From assembly GCF_032229225.1 (NCBI RefSeq), contig NZ_CP135076.1:1903001-1967000 (forward strand): a DNA stretch of 64,000 nt. Direction: 5' to 3'. Under the pieces are notes generated by a model. It worked only from the letters and a program-made list of their open reading frames with translations. It had not been told where the DNA came from and ran no database searches. This stretch comes from Stakelama saccharophila. GTDB taxonomy: Bacteria > Pseudomonadota > Alphaproteobacteria > Sphingomonadales > Sphingomonadaceae. Position numbers and translations under genes: made by a program. Position 1 is the stretch's first letter. The number at the start of each line of letters is the position of its first letter. Positions 39,395 to 50,856 of this stretch are shown piece after piece.

Positions 39395-42097
39395 TCAGAT
39401 CTTCATGCTGAGGCCGATCTCGAAGATGCGTCCGAGATCGTAACGGTTGAGATAGACCCGCCCGCCTGCGTCGACATTCTGATATTCCTCATAGTCCTCG
39501 TGCAGCAGGTTGCGAGCCTCGAACTTCAGTTCGAATTCGGCACCGCCGAAATTGACCCCCTGCCGCGCGACCACATCGAGCTGGAAACCAGGTTCCTCGT
39601 AGATGTCGTTCAGGCGCACGCCCGAAACGACCGGACCGCGATTGGTGACGCGCTTGCTGGCATAGCGGCCCATGACCGTGAGCTGCGACAGGCGCTCCGT
39701 ATCCTCGATGCCGAACTGCACATTGGCGAGATGATCGGATTGTCCGGTGAGCGGCGCGCCGTCCTGGAGCAGATCCGCCGCCCGGCTGAGCCGCACCTCG
39801 CCGCCGCCCTGGATGATGTCGGGGATCATCTCGTCGCCGGCTTCGATCGACGATTGCGTATAGGTATAGTTCGCGATGAACAGCAGCCGCCGCGTGCTGA
39901 AAAAGTCGCCGCCCAATGAATCCAGCGGGAAATATTTCTGCAGCTCGACTTCGGCGCCGTACAGCTCCGCGCTCGGTGCATTGGTGAAGCCGGTCTGGAT
40001 CGTCGGGCTGCCCGCATAGAAGGCAGCGGCTTCGATCGGATTGTCGATCTTCTTGTAGAAGCCGGCAAGGCTGAGCCGCTGATCCTCGCCGAAATACCAT
40101 TCGTACCGCGCTTCCGCGTTCCAGAGTTCCGAATCCCGAAGATACGGATTCCCATAGAAGATGCGATTGCTCTCGTAATCCTGGAAGGTCTGCGGCGCCA
40201 GCTCGCGAAACTGCGGGCGTGCGATCGTTTTCGATCCGGCAAGCCGGATCTGCATGTCCGGCGCGAAATTCCAGGTGATGGTCGCCGCGGGAAGCCAGTA
40301 ATCGTTCTTGATCGGCGCATAAGGCTGGCTGGTGACGATCTGTTCACGCCCCGTTTCGTACCGGACGCCGATCGTGCCGCGCAGGCCGTCCGCCACTTCG
40401 GCTTCGACCTGGCCATAGGCCCCGTGGACGGTCAGTTCGCCGGAATAGATCGGCGACGCGCCGACGCCGGCTTCGTTCGGTTCGAACAATAGGCCGATCT
40501 CGTTTGCCGACAGCGAGAGATCGGACAGGAGATAGTCCGGTCGTCCCTGCGCCGGCAAATTGCCGAGCGCGTTGCACGACGGCAGGTTCGCGCAATACAG
40601 AAACGAGAAGCGCGACGACGTGCGATCCGTGTCGGCGTAACTATAACCGGCGGACAACGTGATCGGCCGCGCAGTCGGCAGGGCGTAACTGAGATCGACT
40701 GCGCCCGACCACAGATCCTCATTGAGGTCGCTGAACTTGACGCGGGCATAGGAATTTCCGCCCAACCGGTTCACGTAATCGCCGACCGCGCTCGAATATT
40801 CGTACTGGAACTCGCGTTCATAAGGCGACTTGCGCTTGGTATTGGCATAGCTGCCGCGCAGATCGAGGCCGAAGTCGCCGAACTTGAATTCCCCCACCAA
40901 TTGCGAATCGAACAATTGGCGTTCGAACCAGGACGTCGTTTGCTGGATATAGGGATCGACCCCGTCCGGCGTTTGCAGGTTGTTCTGCAGGGTGCCGGAT
41001 GCCAGCGACGCCTGTTTCACGGTGTCGTGGATATACAGGTTCGTGAAGCGGATCTTCTGGTCGCCGAATTCCGCACCGAGGCCGAGCAGACCGTTCGCGA
41101 TCGCGCGGTCATCGGTCAGAACCTTGTCGAAACTGCTGGCAAGCGTGCCGCTTTCATCGAGAGCGGATTGCTGCAGCGTGGCGCGCGTCTGCCATGTATT
41201 CTTGAAACCGCCGCCGGCGATCACGCCCACCCGTCCACCGCCCATGTCGATGGATGTCCCCGTGCTGAACTGCGTCGCCCAGTTGGCGGGGATGTGATAA
41301 TTGGTTTGCAGCAGCGTGGTTTCGGCGTTGGTTAGCTGTGCCGTCTGTTCCGGGCTGAGATTCTGCTGATTGGCGCCGGCTTGCTTGATGGCGCGCGGCA
41401 CTTCGCGCTCGTCGGAATCATATCCGGTCCAGTCGGCCGATCCGCCGTCATAGACATAGCCGAGTTCACTCGTCGTCTCGGTATCGACGCCGAACGTCCC
41501 GCCGAGCTGGAAAAAGGGTTCTTCGGGAACCGCGCGGGTGGTCAGGTTGATCACGCCGCCGCCGAATTCACCGGGGTAATTGACCGAATAGGTCTTCTGG
41601 ACGAGCGCGCTGGCGATCACGTTGGTCGGGAAGATGTCGAGCGGCACGACACGCTTCAGCGGCTCCGGTGAGGGCAGCGGCGATCCGTTGAGAAGCGAAG
41701 AGGAATAGCGATCGCCCAGACCGCGGACATAGACATAACCGTTTCCGACGACGTCGAGGCCCGCCGCACGCTGCAGCGCACCCGCGATGTCGCCTTCGCC
41801 GGTGCGGGCGATATCCTCGCTCGAGACCACCGAAACCACCTGCGATGTGGCCCGGATCGCATTCGGGATGAACCGGCCCGTGACGACGATCTCCGATGCG
41901 CCTTCGGCGCCCGGCGTCGATATTTCGACCTGGTCCTCGGTCGGTTGATCTTGTTCGGTCTGCTGCGTCGCGGAAGCGTCTTGCTGCCCCCCCGTCGCGG
42001 CATCGCCGGTCGCTCCCGCCGTCTGCGCCAGCGCCGCCGGGGCGACCAGCAGCGAGGTGGAGAGGAGGAGACTGCCAAAGGCTAGCTTCGTTTTCAT
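39395..42097 (-). CDS. TonB-dependent outer-membrane receptor
   Basis: A 900-residue exported receptor. The signal peptide (about 1-25, ending ALAQ) is followed by a Gln/Thr-rich spacer and a TonB-box-like EIVVTG (about 70). The plug domain contains VYVRGLGDRYSSSLLNGSPLPSPEPLKR cut across residues about 120-150, then a 22-strand barrel ending in the aromatic-poor ..EIGLSMKI. The GSPLPSPEP type plug is common in sphingomonad and Caulobacter receptors without a known substrate. The ATG at 42097 begins the signal peptide. It follows a lipoprotein gene, with a hairpin between them at 42137. Confidence 0.9.
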   Translation of the reverse strand: MKTKLAFGSLLLSTSLLVAPAALAQTAGATGDAATGGQQDASATQQTEQDQPTEDQVEISTPGAEGASEIVVTGRFIPNAIRATSQVVSVVSSEDIARTGEGDIAGALQRAAGLDVVGNGYVYVRGLGDRYSSSLLNGSPLPSPEPLKRVVPLDIFPTNVIASALVQKTYSVNYPGEFGGGVINLTTRAVPEEPFFQLGGTFGVDTETTSELGYVYDGGSADWTGYDSDEREVPRAIKQAGANQQNLSPEQTAQLTNAETTLLQTNYHIPANWATQFSTGTSIDMGGGRVGVIAGGGFKNTWQTRATLQQSALDESGTLASSFDKVLTDDRAIANGLLGLGAEFGDQKIRFTNLYIHDTVKQASLASGTLQNNLQTPDGVDPYIQQTTSWFERQLFDSQLVGEFKFGDFGLDLRGSYANTKRKSPYEREFQYEYSSAVGDYVNRLGGNSYARVKFSDLNEDLWSGAVDLSYALPTARPITLSAGYSYADTDRTSSRFSFLYCANLPSCNALGNLPAQGRPDYLLSDLSLSANEIGLLFEPNEAGVGASPIYSGELTVHGAYGQVEAEVADGLRGTIGVRYETGREQIVTSQPYAPIKNDYWLPAATITWNFAPDMQIRLAGSKTIARPQFRELAPQTFQDYESNRIFYGNPYLRDSELWNAEARYEWYFGEDQRLSLAGFYKKIDNPIEAAAFYAGSPTIQTGFTNAPSAELYGAEVELQKYFPLDSLGGDFFSTRRLLFIANYTYTQSSIEAGDEMIPDIIQGGGEVRLSRAADLLQDGAPLTGQSDHLANVQFGIEDTERLSQLTVMGRYASKRVTNRGPVVSGVRLNDIYEEPGFQLDVVARQGVNFGGAEFELKFEARNLLHEDYEEYQNVDAGGRVYLNRYDLGRIFEIGLSMKI

Positions 42098-42136
42098 GGT
42101 CTCGGTTCCGGATCTGGAATTCATTGGATGCGCAAA

Positions 42137-42163
42137 GGGGCGGCGGACTGGATCCACCGCCCC
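42137..42163 (-). terminator. Intercistronic hairpin between lipoprotein and receptor genes
   Basis: On the minus strand GGGGCGG (42163-42157) pairs with CCGCCCC (42143-42137), followed by TTTGCGC. With only a short T-run it is more likely an attenuator or mRNA-stability hairpin. It would let the upstream lipoprotein be made in larger amounts than the receptor. Confidence 0.5.
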
Positions 42164-42181
42164 GACTTCGTCATTTGCGCC

Positions 42182-43777
42182 TTAGTTCGGCAGGCCGGTG
42201 CATGCGCTGCTCGCCGAACCGAAGTTCGCGCGGTTCGAATTGCAGGTCCAACCCTGGAACCAGGAGTCGCCCGGACCGGCGACCGCGCCGATATAGCTCG
42301 TCGGCACAAAGAAATCCGAGACCTGGCTCGCATCATATGCGGTGACGCCCAGCGTCGTGCTGGTCGGATAGAAGCCGTTTTCGACCGCGCTGCCGCGCTC
42401 TCCCTCGACCGTCGAATTGGTCGAGTTGGCGTCGAACACCTGCTCCTGCGTTGCCGCAGGGATCGTGTTGTTCGAAGTCTCCGATTCCGCGAACTTGGCA
42501 GCGGCGGCGCAACCAAAATATACCGAGTCCCAGGTCGGCGGACCGTCGTCGTTCAGGCCGGCATCGGCATCGCGGATCGTGGCGTTGCCCGGACCGGCGA
42601 CCATCGTCATGCAGGAAACCGGCGTGGATACGATACCGTTATAGAAGTGCGCATCGGCGCCGCCGCGGATGCGCATCGCCGCCGGCGTGTTCTCCGCATT
42701 GTGGACGAAGGTGAAGTTCGCGAGGTGATATTTCTGGCGCGGCAGCGCGTCCTCCGAGCCGTTCGAATCGATCTCGGTGGAGAAGCTGTCGCTCTCCTGC
42801 GTGGCCGCCTGGATGTTCAGGACGAACTGCGCGAAACCCTGCCAGCCCTGATCGGTATCGAAGCCGTCATCGTCGGCGCCGGTGAAGACCAGGTTCTTCA
42901 GATTGGCGGTGCCGCCGAAGATCTCGATGCCATCGTCCGAACTGTTGTGGATCTGGACATGGTCAATGGTGGTGCCGCTGCCCACGCCGGCCAGCGTCAG
43001 CCCCTGAAGCTCGACATCGGTCGTGAGACGACGACCCGAATAGCGGATCTGGACGTACTGGACCACGCCGCTGCTGTCGTCCGCGACGTTGCCGCCGTAA
43101 AGTGCGTCGCCGGTGCCCTCGATGATGTTCTCGCAGTCGGCGGCACCGCCCGCGACGCCCTGGGTATCGCAAGCGGATATCGGCGCCCGGCCGCCGAGGA
43201 TCAGGCCACCCCACAGACCCTGACTCGAATCCGTGACCTGACCGGTCAGGTTCTGCTGCGCGGTCATCACGATCGGCGCATCGGCGGTGCCCTGCGCCAT
43301 GATCTTCGACCCGCGGTTGACCAGGATGTAGTCGTCGGCGGAATCGTTGGCATTGGCGTAGAACAACGTGCCGGGCTCAATGGTGAGCGTTGCGGCGGAA
43401 CCATCGTTTCCGGTGCTGCCGACATCTTCGCCGACGCTGACGCGACCGCTGATTTCATATGCGACACCCGCGACCTGCGGCAGCGTGACCGAGCCGGAAA
43501 CCTGCGACGGCAGGCGGCAGGAGCGGTAAGCGCCGGCGATGACGCCGACGTCGGTCGTGCCCGTGGGGCAGCTTGCGGCGGGGCCGGACGTCGGGGTCGG
43601 CGTCGGGCTGGGGGACGGCGACGGAGACGGAGACGGAGACGGAGCCGGCGACGGTGTGGGCGTGACGATCACGCCGTCGCCCGGCGAAGCGACGCTGCTC
43701 GCGCCATCGCAAGCGGACAGCGCGGCACCGGCGCAGCCGGTCATCAGGATAAGGCTCATGCGTTTGAAGCTGGACAT
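42182..43777 (-). CDS. Large lipoprotein with probable parallel beta-helix, partner of the TonB receptor
   Basis: 531 residues. The lipobox LSAC (Cys about 23) is followed by Asp, then a Pro/Ser/Thr linker of about 30 residues (PSPSPSP type). A long domain follows with recurring GG-hydrophobic and D/N-rich turns (LWGGLILGG, VQIRYSGRR, IDHVQIHNSSDDGIEIFGG, LVFTGADDDGFDTD), typical of right-handed beta-helices. Several cysteines are spread through it. The ATG at 43777 has GGAGAA five bases upstream. It is the first gene of a two-gene operon with the receptor and plausibly captures the ligand, much as SusD-like proteins do, but it is not a SusD homologue. The substrate is unknown. Confidence 0.75.
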   Translation of the reverse strand: MSSFKRMSLILMTGCAGAALSACDGASSVASPGDGVIVTPTPSPAPSPSPSPSPSPSPTPTPTSGPAASCPTGTTDVGVIAGAYRSCRLPSQVSGSVTLPQVAGVAYEISGRVSVGEDVGSTGNDGSAATLTIEPGTLFYANANDSADDYILVNRGSKIMAQGTADAPIVMTAQQNLTGQVTDSSQGLWGGLILGGRAPISACDTQGVAGGAADCENIIEGTGDALYGGNVADDSSGVVQYVQIRYSGRRLTTDVELQGLTLAGVGSGTTIDHVQIHNSSDDGIEIFGGTANLKNLVFTGADDDGFDTDQGWQGFAQFVLNIQAATQESDSFSTEIDSNGSEDALPRQKYHLANFTFVHNAENTPAAMRIRGGADAHFYNGIVSTPVSCMTMVAGPGNATIRDADAGLNDDGPPTWDSVYFGCAAAAKFAESETSNNTIPAATQEQVFDANSTNSTVEGERGSAVENGFYPTSTTLGVTAYDASQVSDFFVPTSYIGAVAGPGDSWFQGWTCNSNRANFGSASSACTGLPN

Positions 43778-44133
43778 CAAATTCTCCGTTACCGGTTCGC
43801 TGGATGGGCCAAGGGCCCCCGTCGACTCGGAACTCCCCCTGTCGACGCCGTCACCCGGCTAACGGCGGCGGATGACTCGAAGATGCCAGTTCAGAGAAGG
43901 TTTGATGACGCACCGGTTTCGGTTTTATGACATTCGCGTCGGCCGGCAGCGAGGCCGCACGGAGCATCATTGGGAACCGCGGATTCCTTTTCGCGGGACC
44001 GCAGTTCGGATCGAGTGCGCCGGCGGCGACCTGCGGCGCAAACGGCCGCGGAATTCGCGATCCGGCCATTTCGTTTCCGGATGAACCGTATCGAAAGGAT
44101 CGGACCAGAAGGACGGTCCCGCCCCCAAACGAG
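43778..44133. other. 356-base gap upstream of the lipoprotein/receptor operon
   Basis: No gene is supported here; the open frames are short and lack family resemblance. It must hold the operon promoter. Two ATGAC elements at 43905 and 43927 (GTCAT on the operon strand, 22 bases apart) are the only repeated motif seen; they weakly resemble Pho-box half sites. Confidence 0.4.
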
Positions 44134-44177
44134 AAAACCCCGGACCACTCGGACAAAGCCTCGTGATCCAGGGTTTT
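44134..44177 (-). terminator. Terminator after tRNA-Val
   Basis: On the minus strand AAAACCCTGGATCAC (44177-44163) pairs with GTGGTCCGGGGTTTT (44148-44134), a 15-bp stem with two G-T wobbles and a 14-base loop; TCTCG then TTT follow. It sits four bases beyond the tRNA 3' end. Confidence 0.85.
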
Positions 44178-44180
44178 ATC

Positions 44181-44255
44181 TGGTGGGCGCGGCTGGGATT
44201 GAACCAGCGACCCCTGCGGTGTGAACACAGTGCTCTACCACTGAGCTACGCGCCC
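44181..44255 (-). tRNA. tRNA-Val (CAC)
   Basis: 75 bases with encoded CCA. Acceptor GGGCGCG/CGCGCCC is perfect, the D arm is AGCTCAGTGGTAGAGC, the anticodon stem CTGTG/CGCAG holds the loop TTCACAC, and the T arm is GCTGGTTCAATCCCAGC. Confidence 0.95.
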
Positions 44256-44335
44256 GCCTGGTTCCTGTTTTGCATCAGGGAACCGGACGCGTGCCTCTAA
44301 GCAAGCACGCGCCCTCTGTCCAGTCGCAAAACGCC

Positions 44336-44608
44336 TTAGTTGACGGCGTCCTTCAGGCCCTTGCCGGCCTTGAACTTCGGCTGGGTGGAGGCGCTGATCG
44401 TCATCGGCTCGCCCGTGCGCGGATTGCGGCCCGTGGATGCCTTGCGCTTGCTGACCGAAAAGGTGCCGAAACCGACGAGGCGGACTTCATCGCCCTTCTT
44501 CAATGCGCCGGTGATGGAGTCGAAAACCGCTTCGACCGCCTTGCTCGCATCGCCCTTGTTCAGGCCCGAGTGGTCGGCGACCTGTCCGATCAATTCCTGT
44601 TTGTTCAT
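44336..44608 (-). CDS. hupB: DNA-binding protein HU
   Basis: A 90-residue nucleoid protein that bends and compacts DNA as a dimer. The start MNKQELIGQVA, the GFGTFSVSKRKASTGRNPRTGE arm region (split here at about residues 47-68) with its DNA-intercalating proline, and TISASTQPKFKAGKGLKDAV are family hallmarks. It follows lon on the minus strand, keeping the widespread lon-hupB order, with tRNA-Val downstream. Confidence 0.96.
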   Translation of the reverse strand: MNKQELIGQVADHSGLNKGDASKAVEAVFDSITGALKKGDEVRLVGFGTFSVSKRKASTGRNPRTGEPMTISASTQPKFKAGKGLKDAVN

Positions 44609-44753
44609 GTCCCTTTGAACCCCTGCTTTGTTACACGGTTACTCGAATGAATGTGTCCCGGCGCGAGGCCGAGTGCCCAGTAAGGCGGTTCGAGTCCCCG
44701 CTGTCAAAGCAATTCCGCCATTTCAGGCCGAAAAAACGGAAAAAACCGCCCGA

Positions 44754-47148
<2,395 letters not shown>

Positions 47149-47150
<2 letters not shown>

Positions 47151-48945
47151 GAATACTCCGGTTTGCCCGGTTCGGGCTCTTTGCCGTCATATATGGGGCC
47201 TGACATCCGCGCATCAATCTTCGCGGCGCATATCGGCGCCGATTGTGTCGGCCACCCTGATGCTCGCGAGCACCGCCACGGCCGCGCCGATGGAAAAGGG
47301 AAAGCCGCCCATCACGGAACAGACCGCCAGGTCCGGCGGTCCGATCGATCCGCAACAGGCAAAGCTGCGCTTCGACGTCGCCGACCTTGCCATCGAGGTG
47401 CTGCCGGAGCGCGAGCAGTTGCGCGGCGTCGCCACGCTGACGTTTACGGCGAAGGCGCCGTTATCCGCGCTGCTGATCGATCTCGACCGCAACCTTCCGG
47501 TTTCCGCGGTCAGCATCGACGGAACCGCGCTCGGCCGGGACGCCTGGGCCAATCCGCAGGGGCGATTGTCGATCCGCCTGCCGCATATCGTGGCGGAGGG
47601 GCACCGTGTAACCGCGCGCATCACCTATGGCGGCACGCCGCATGTCGCCGTTCGTGCCCCCTGGGACGACGGCCTGGTCTGGTCCGAAACGCCGTCGGGC
47701 CGGCCCTGGGCGGCGACGACGGCGGAGGGCTATGGCTGCGATCTGTTCTGGCCCTGCCTCGATTTTCCGACCGGTGAGCCGGGCCGCGTCGATCTGCACA
47801 TCACGGTGCCCAAGGGGCTGAAAGCGCCGTCGAACGGCGTGCTGAAGGGCGTGGACACCTTGCCTGACGGCCGGACGACCTGGAACTGGTCGATCAAGAA
47901 CCCGAATACCTATGCCATCGCGCTCAACGTCGCGCCCTATAAGGCACTACGGGCGACCTATGACAGCCGCTATGGCAACGAAATTCCGCTGCGGCTATGG
48001 TATCTGCCGAGCCACGAAGCCGGCGCCAGGCGGCTGTTCGCGGAATTCGCACCGACGCTCGATTTCTTCGAAAGCCTGATCGGCCCCTACCCCTTCGGTG
48101 ACGAAAAGGTGGGCGTGGTCGAGACGCCGCATCTCGGCATGGAGCACCAGACCATCAACGCCTATGGCAACGGCTACCGCGCGACGGAGGCAGGTTTCGA
48201 CACCATCTTCCAGCATGAGCTGGCGCACGAATGGTTCGGCAATCAGCTCACCGCCGCCAATTGGGACGATTACTGGCTGCACGAGGGATATGGCACCTAT
48301 ATGCAGCCGCTCTACGGCGAATGGCGTGACGGCGCAGCACGCTACGCCGCGATGATGCAGGATCTGCGCATGAACATCATGAACGAAGCGCCGCTCGTCT
48401 CCGGCCGCGCGCTGACCGAAGAACAGGTCTACGAAACCGAAAATGGCGGACCAGGTCAGGATATCTACAACAAGGGCGCATGGGTGCTGCATACTCTGCG
48501 CAATGCGATCGGCAATGATGCTTTTTTCGATGTCACGCGCCGGATCGTTTACGGCCGGCCCGATCCCGAACCGGGCAATTTCCATCCGCGCTATGGCTCG
48601 ACGGGGGAGTTCGAACGGATCGTCAAGGAGGTGACGGGGAAGGATTATGGCTGGTTCTTCGACGTTTACCTGTATGAAGCGGCGTTGCCCGAACTCCAGC
48701 AGCACCGCGCGGACGGCATCCTGCGCTTGACCTGGAAAGCGCCGAACGCCAAGCCCTTCCCGCTGCCGGTCGAAGTGCAGGTGGGCGACCGCGTCACGCG
48801 GCTACCGATGACCGGCGGCACCGGCGCGATCCCGGTGCCCCAGGGCGCGCACGTCATCGTCGATCCGCATGCGCGCACCCTCAAACAGTCCGACACGGTG
48901 GAGGCGTATCACCGGTGGCAGAAGGCCCATTCGGCGCGCCCGTGA
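47149..48945 (+). CDS. Secreted M1-family zinc metallopeptidase
   Basis: A 598-residue gluzincin aminopeptidase. HELAHEW (His about 356 and 360) and the downstream glutamate in WLHEGYG (about 379) give HExxH-18-E, with GMEHQ as the substrate loop where classical members read GxMEN. The domain order is N-terminal beta saddle (FDVADLAIEVLPE), catalytic domain, and a short Ig-like C-terminal domain. The start is uncertain. ATG at 47149 gives an RR-containing n-region before a hydrophobic stretch ending TATAAP, but it overlaps the divergent lon start; GTG at 47245 would leave almost no n-region. Confidence 0.85.
47191..47218 (-). promoter_or_regulatory. Heat-shock (sigma-32-like) promoter of lon
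   Basis: On the minus strand ATTGATG (47218-47212), a 13-base spacer, then CCCCATAT (47198-47191). The -10 fits the sigma-32 consensus CCCCATNT closely, while the -35 keeps only the TTGA core. It lies about 40 bases before the lon start, inside the signal-peptide region of the opposite gene. Confidence 0.5.
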
Positions 48946-48953
48946 CGGCACGG

Positions 48954-49256
48954 ATGCGTCCGGTATTGAACGGTGGAAAGGCTGGCAACACGCTGATCCT
49001 GCTCGGCACCGCGCGGGCGGACGGGCGCACGACCGAAGCCGCCGGGATGCTGGCGGACAGGCTGGAGGAAGTGGAGACGGTTGGTCTGCGATCGGCCGGT
49101 CTTCGCGCCTTTTCCTACGAGGCCGTGAACCTGGACAATGACGGCTTCCGCACGATCATTCAGCGCATGGCGCAGGCGAGCTTTTCGCGAGGCCTCCGCG
49201 AAACCCATTCTCGTCACCCCGGCGAAGGCCGGGGTCCACCGTGCCGCTCAGTCTAA
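48954..49256 (+). pseudogene. NAD(P)H-dependent FMN reductase-type flavoprotein, 5' fragment truncated by a repeat
   Basis: The first ~76 codons read like the start of an NAD(P)H-dependent oxidoreductase of flavodoxin fold: LILLGTARADGRT (the flavin phosphate loop), a helix EAAGMLADRLEEV, then AFSYEAVNLDNDGFRTIIQRMAQA. From about 49181 the frame runs into an intergenic-type repeat and stops at 49256; the usual length is around 180 residues. No continuation is visible before clpX at 49391. It is thus a remnant beginning eight bases after the aminopeptidase gene. Confidence 0.7.
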
Positions 49257-49340
49257 GCATTTGAAGTGGATGCTGAAACAAGTTCAGCATGACGAAAGAG
49301 GTTTCCGCTTCGCGCCTTTCGCAGAAGTCTCGCTTTCGCG
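49181..49340. repeat. MITE-like element, copy 2
   Basis: About 160 bp, inverted relative to the copy at 2075-2246. Arms CTTTTCGCGAGGCCTCCGCG (49181) and the inverse of TTTCGCAGAAGTCTCGCTTT (49317-49340) match at about 14 of 17 core positions. Inside are the CACCCCGGCG..GCCGGGGT palindrome (49214-49236) and GTGGATGCTGAAACAAGTTC (49267), both found in copy 1. It abuts the truncated flavoprotein frame. Confidence 0.6.
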
Positions 49341-49391
49341 GGAATACAACGGACGCTTCCCTCTGACAGGGCGCGACCGGCGACCCGGCGA

Positions 49392-50666
49392 TTACGCCGC
49401 GCCGCCGCCCGCTTTCTCTTCCTTCTTGGCATAGACCCGGATGGGGTCCTTACGACCCTCGATCACGTCCTTGTCGATCATCACCTCGTCGACCCCGTCC
49501 ATCGACGGCAGGTCGAACATGGTGTCGAGCAGGATGCCCTCCAGAATCGAGCGCAGCCCCCGCGCGCCTGTCTTGCGTTCGATCGCCTTCTTCGCGATGG
49601 CGGCGAGTGCGTCGTCGTTGAAGCTGAGCCTCACGTCCTCCATGTCGAACAGCTTCTGATACTGTTTGACGAGCGCGTTCTTCGGCTCGGTCAGGATCTC
49701 CACCAGCGCCTCGGTGTCGAGATCCTCCAGCGTGGCGATCACCGGCAGACGACCGACGAATTCGGGAATCAGACCGAATTTCAGCAGATCTTCCGGCTCC
49801 ACCTGACGCAGCACCTCGCCGGTGCGCCGGTCCTCGGGCGCCGACACATAGGCGCCGAAGCCGATCGACTTGCGCTGCAGCCGGTCCCCGATGATCTTTT
49901 CCAGCCCCGCGAACGCGCCGCCGCACACGAACAGGATGTTGGTCGTGTCGACCTGGAGGAATTCCTGCTGCGGATGCTTACGCCCGCCCTGCGGCGGGAC
50001 GGAGGCGACCGTGCCCTCCATCATCTTTAGAAGCGCCTGCTGCACGCCTTCGCCGGACACGTCGCGCGTGATCGACGGGTTCTCCGCCTTGCGGCTGACC
50101 TTGTCGATCTCGTCGATATAGACGATGCCACGCTGCGCCCGCTCGACATTATAGTCCGACGCCTGGAGCAGCTTGAGGATGATGTTCTCGACATCCTCGC
50201 CGACATAACCGGCCTCGGTCAACGTGGTGGCATCGGCCATGGTGAACGGCACGTCGAGGATGCGCGCCAGCGTCTGCGCCAGCAGCGTCTTGCCGCACCC
50301 GGTCGGCCCGACGAGCAGGATGTTCGACTTGGCGAGCTCCACATCGGCGCCCTTCGCGCCGTGGTTGAGCCGCTTGTAATGGTTGTGCACCGCGACCGAG
50401 AGCACGCGCTTGGCCTGCGTCTGGCCGATCACGTAATCGTCCAGCACATCGCAGATTTCCAGCGGCGTCGGCACGCCGCCGTCCTTTTTCGAGACAAGCG
50501 CCGACTTCGTTTCTTCGCGGATGATATCGTTGCACAGCTCGACGCATTCATCACAGATGAAGACGGTCGGGCCGGCGATGAGCTTGCGAACCTCGTGCTG
50601 CGACTTGCCGCAGAAGGAGCAATAGAGCGTGCTCTTCGAGTCGCCGCCGCCGCTCAGTTTCGTCAT
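49392..50666 (-). CDS. clpX: ClpX ATPase subunit of ClpXP
   Basis: A 424-residue AAA+ unfoldase that delivers proteins to ClpP. The N-terminal zinc finger has CSFC and CDECVELC (about 16-44), Walker A is [12 protein letters not shown] (about 117-128), Walker B VYIDEIDK, and the RKSIGFG (IGF) loop that docks on ClpP is present. It is separated from clpP by 190 bases, so it probably has its own promoter. Confidence 0.96.
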   Translation of the reverse strand: MTKLSGGGDSKSTLYCSFCGKSQHEVRKLIAGPTVFICDECVELCNDIIREETKSALVSKKDGGVPTPLEICDVLDDYVIGQTQAKRVLSVAVHNHYKRLNHGAKGADVELAKSNILLVGPTGCGKTLLAQTLARILDVPFTMADATTLTEAGYVGEDVENIILKLLQASDYNVERAQRGIVYIDEIDKVSRKAENPSITRDVSGEGVQQALLKMMEGTVASVPPQGGRKHPQQEFLQVDTTNILFVCGGAFAGLEKIIGDRLQRKSIGFGAYVSAPEDRRTGEVLRQVEPEDLLKFGLIPEFVGRLPVIATLEDLDTEALVEILTEPKNALVKQYQKLFDMEDVRLSFNDDALAAIAKKAIERKTGARGLRSILEGILLDTMFDLPSMDGVDEVMIDKDVIEGRKDPIRVYAKKEEKAGGGAA

Positions 50667-50856
50667 AAAAAGCGTACCTTTTCAGTCCGGTTCGCGATCC
50701 ACCCCTCCATCCGATCGATGGAAGAACGCCTTATCCGGACCCGTTTATCCTAATAGCAAGACTGCCGTGCCGAAAGCCAATATGTCCAGCATCGATTTCC
50801 ATACAAGGGCTTGAAGGGCATCGCGCGGCCGGCGTGGCCCTTCACCGGCACCTGTG

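Noticed and set aside
37243..39411. 722-codon plus-strand frame covering the dehydrogenase, tRNA-His and oxygenase
   Set aside because: It crosses a tRNA gene and lies antisense or out of frame to two well supported proteins.
43615..43652. Tandem repeat considered as a CRISPR or regulatory repeat
   Set aside because: It is a hexamer repeat inside the lipoprotein frame without spacers, encoding the Pro-Ser stalk.
43851..44228. Short frames in the gap between the lipoprotein operon and tRNA-Val
   Set aside because: No ribosome sites, no recognisable domain, and they run through the tRNA and its terminator.
50815..50856. Hairpin GAAGGGC..GCCCTTC after clpP as a terminator
   Set aside because: Only seven base pairs with a long loop and no T-run on the clpP strand; not strong enough.
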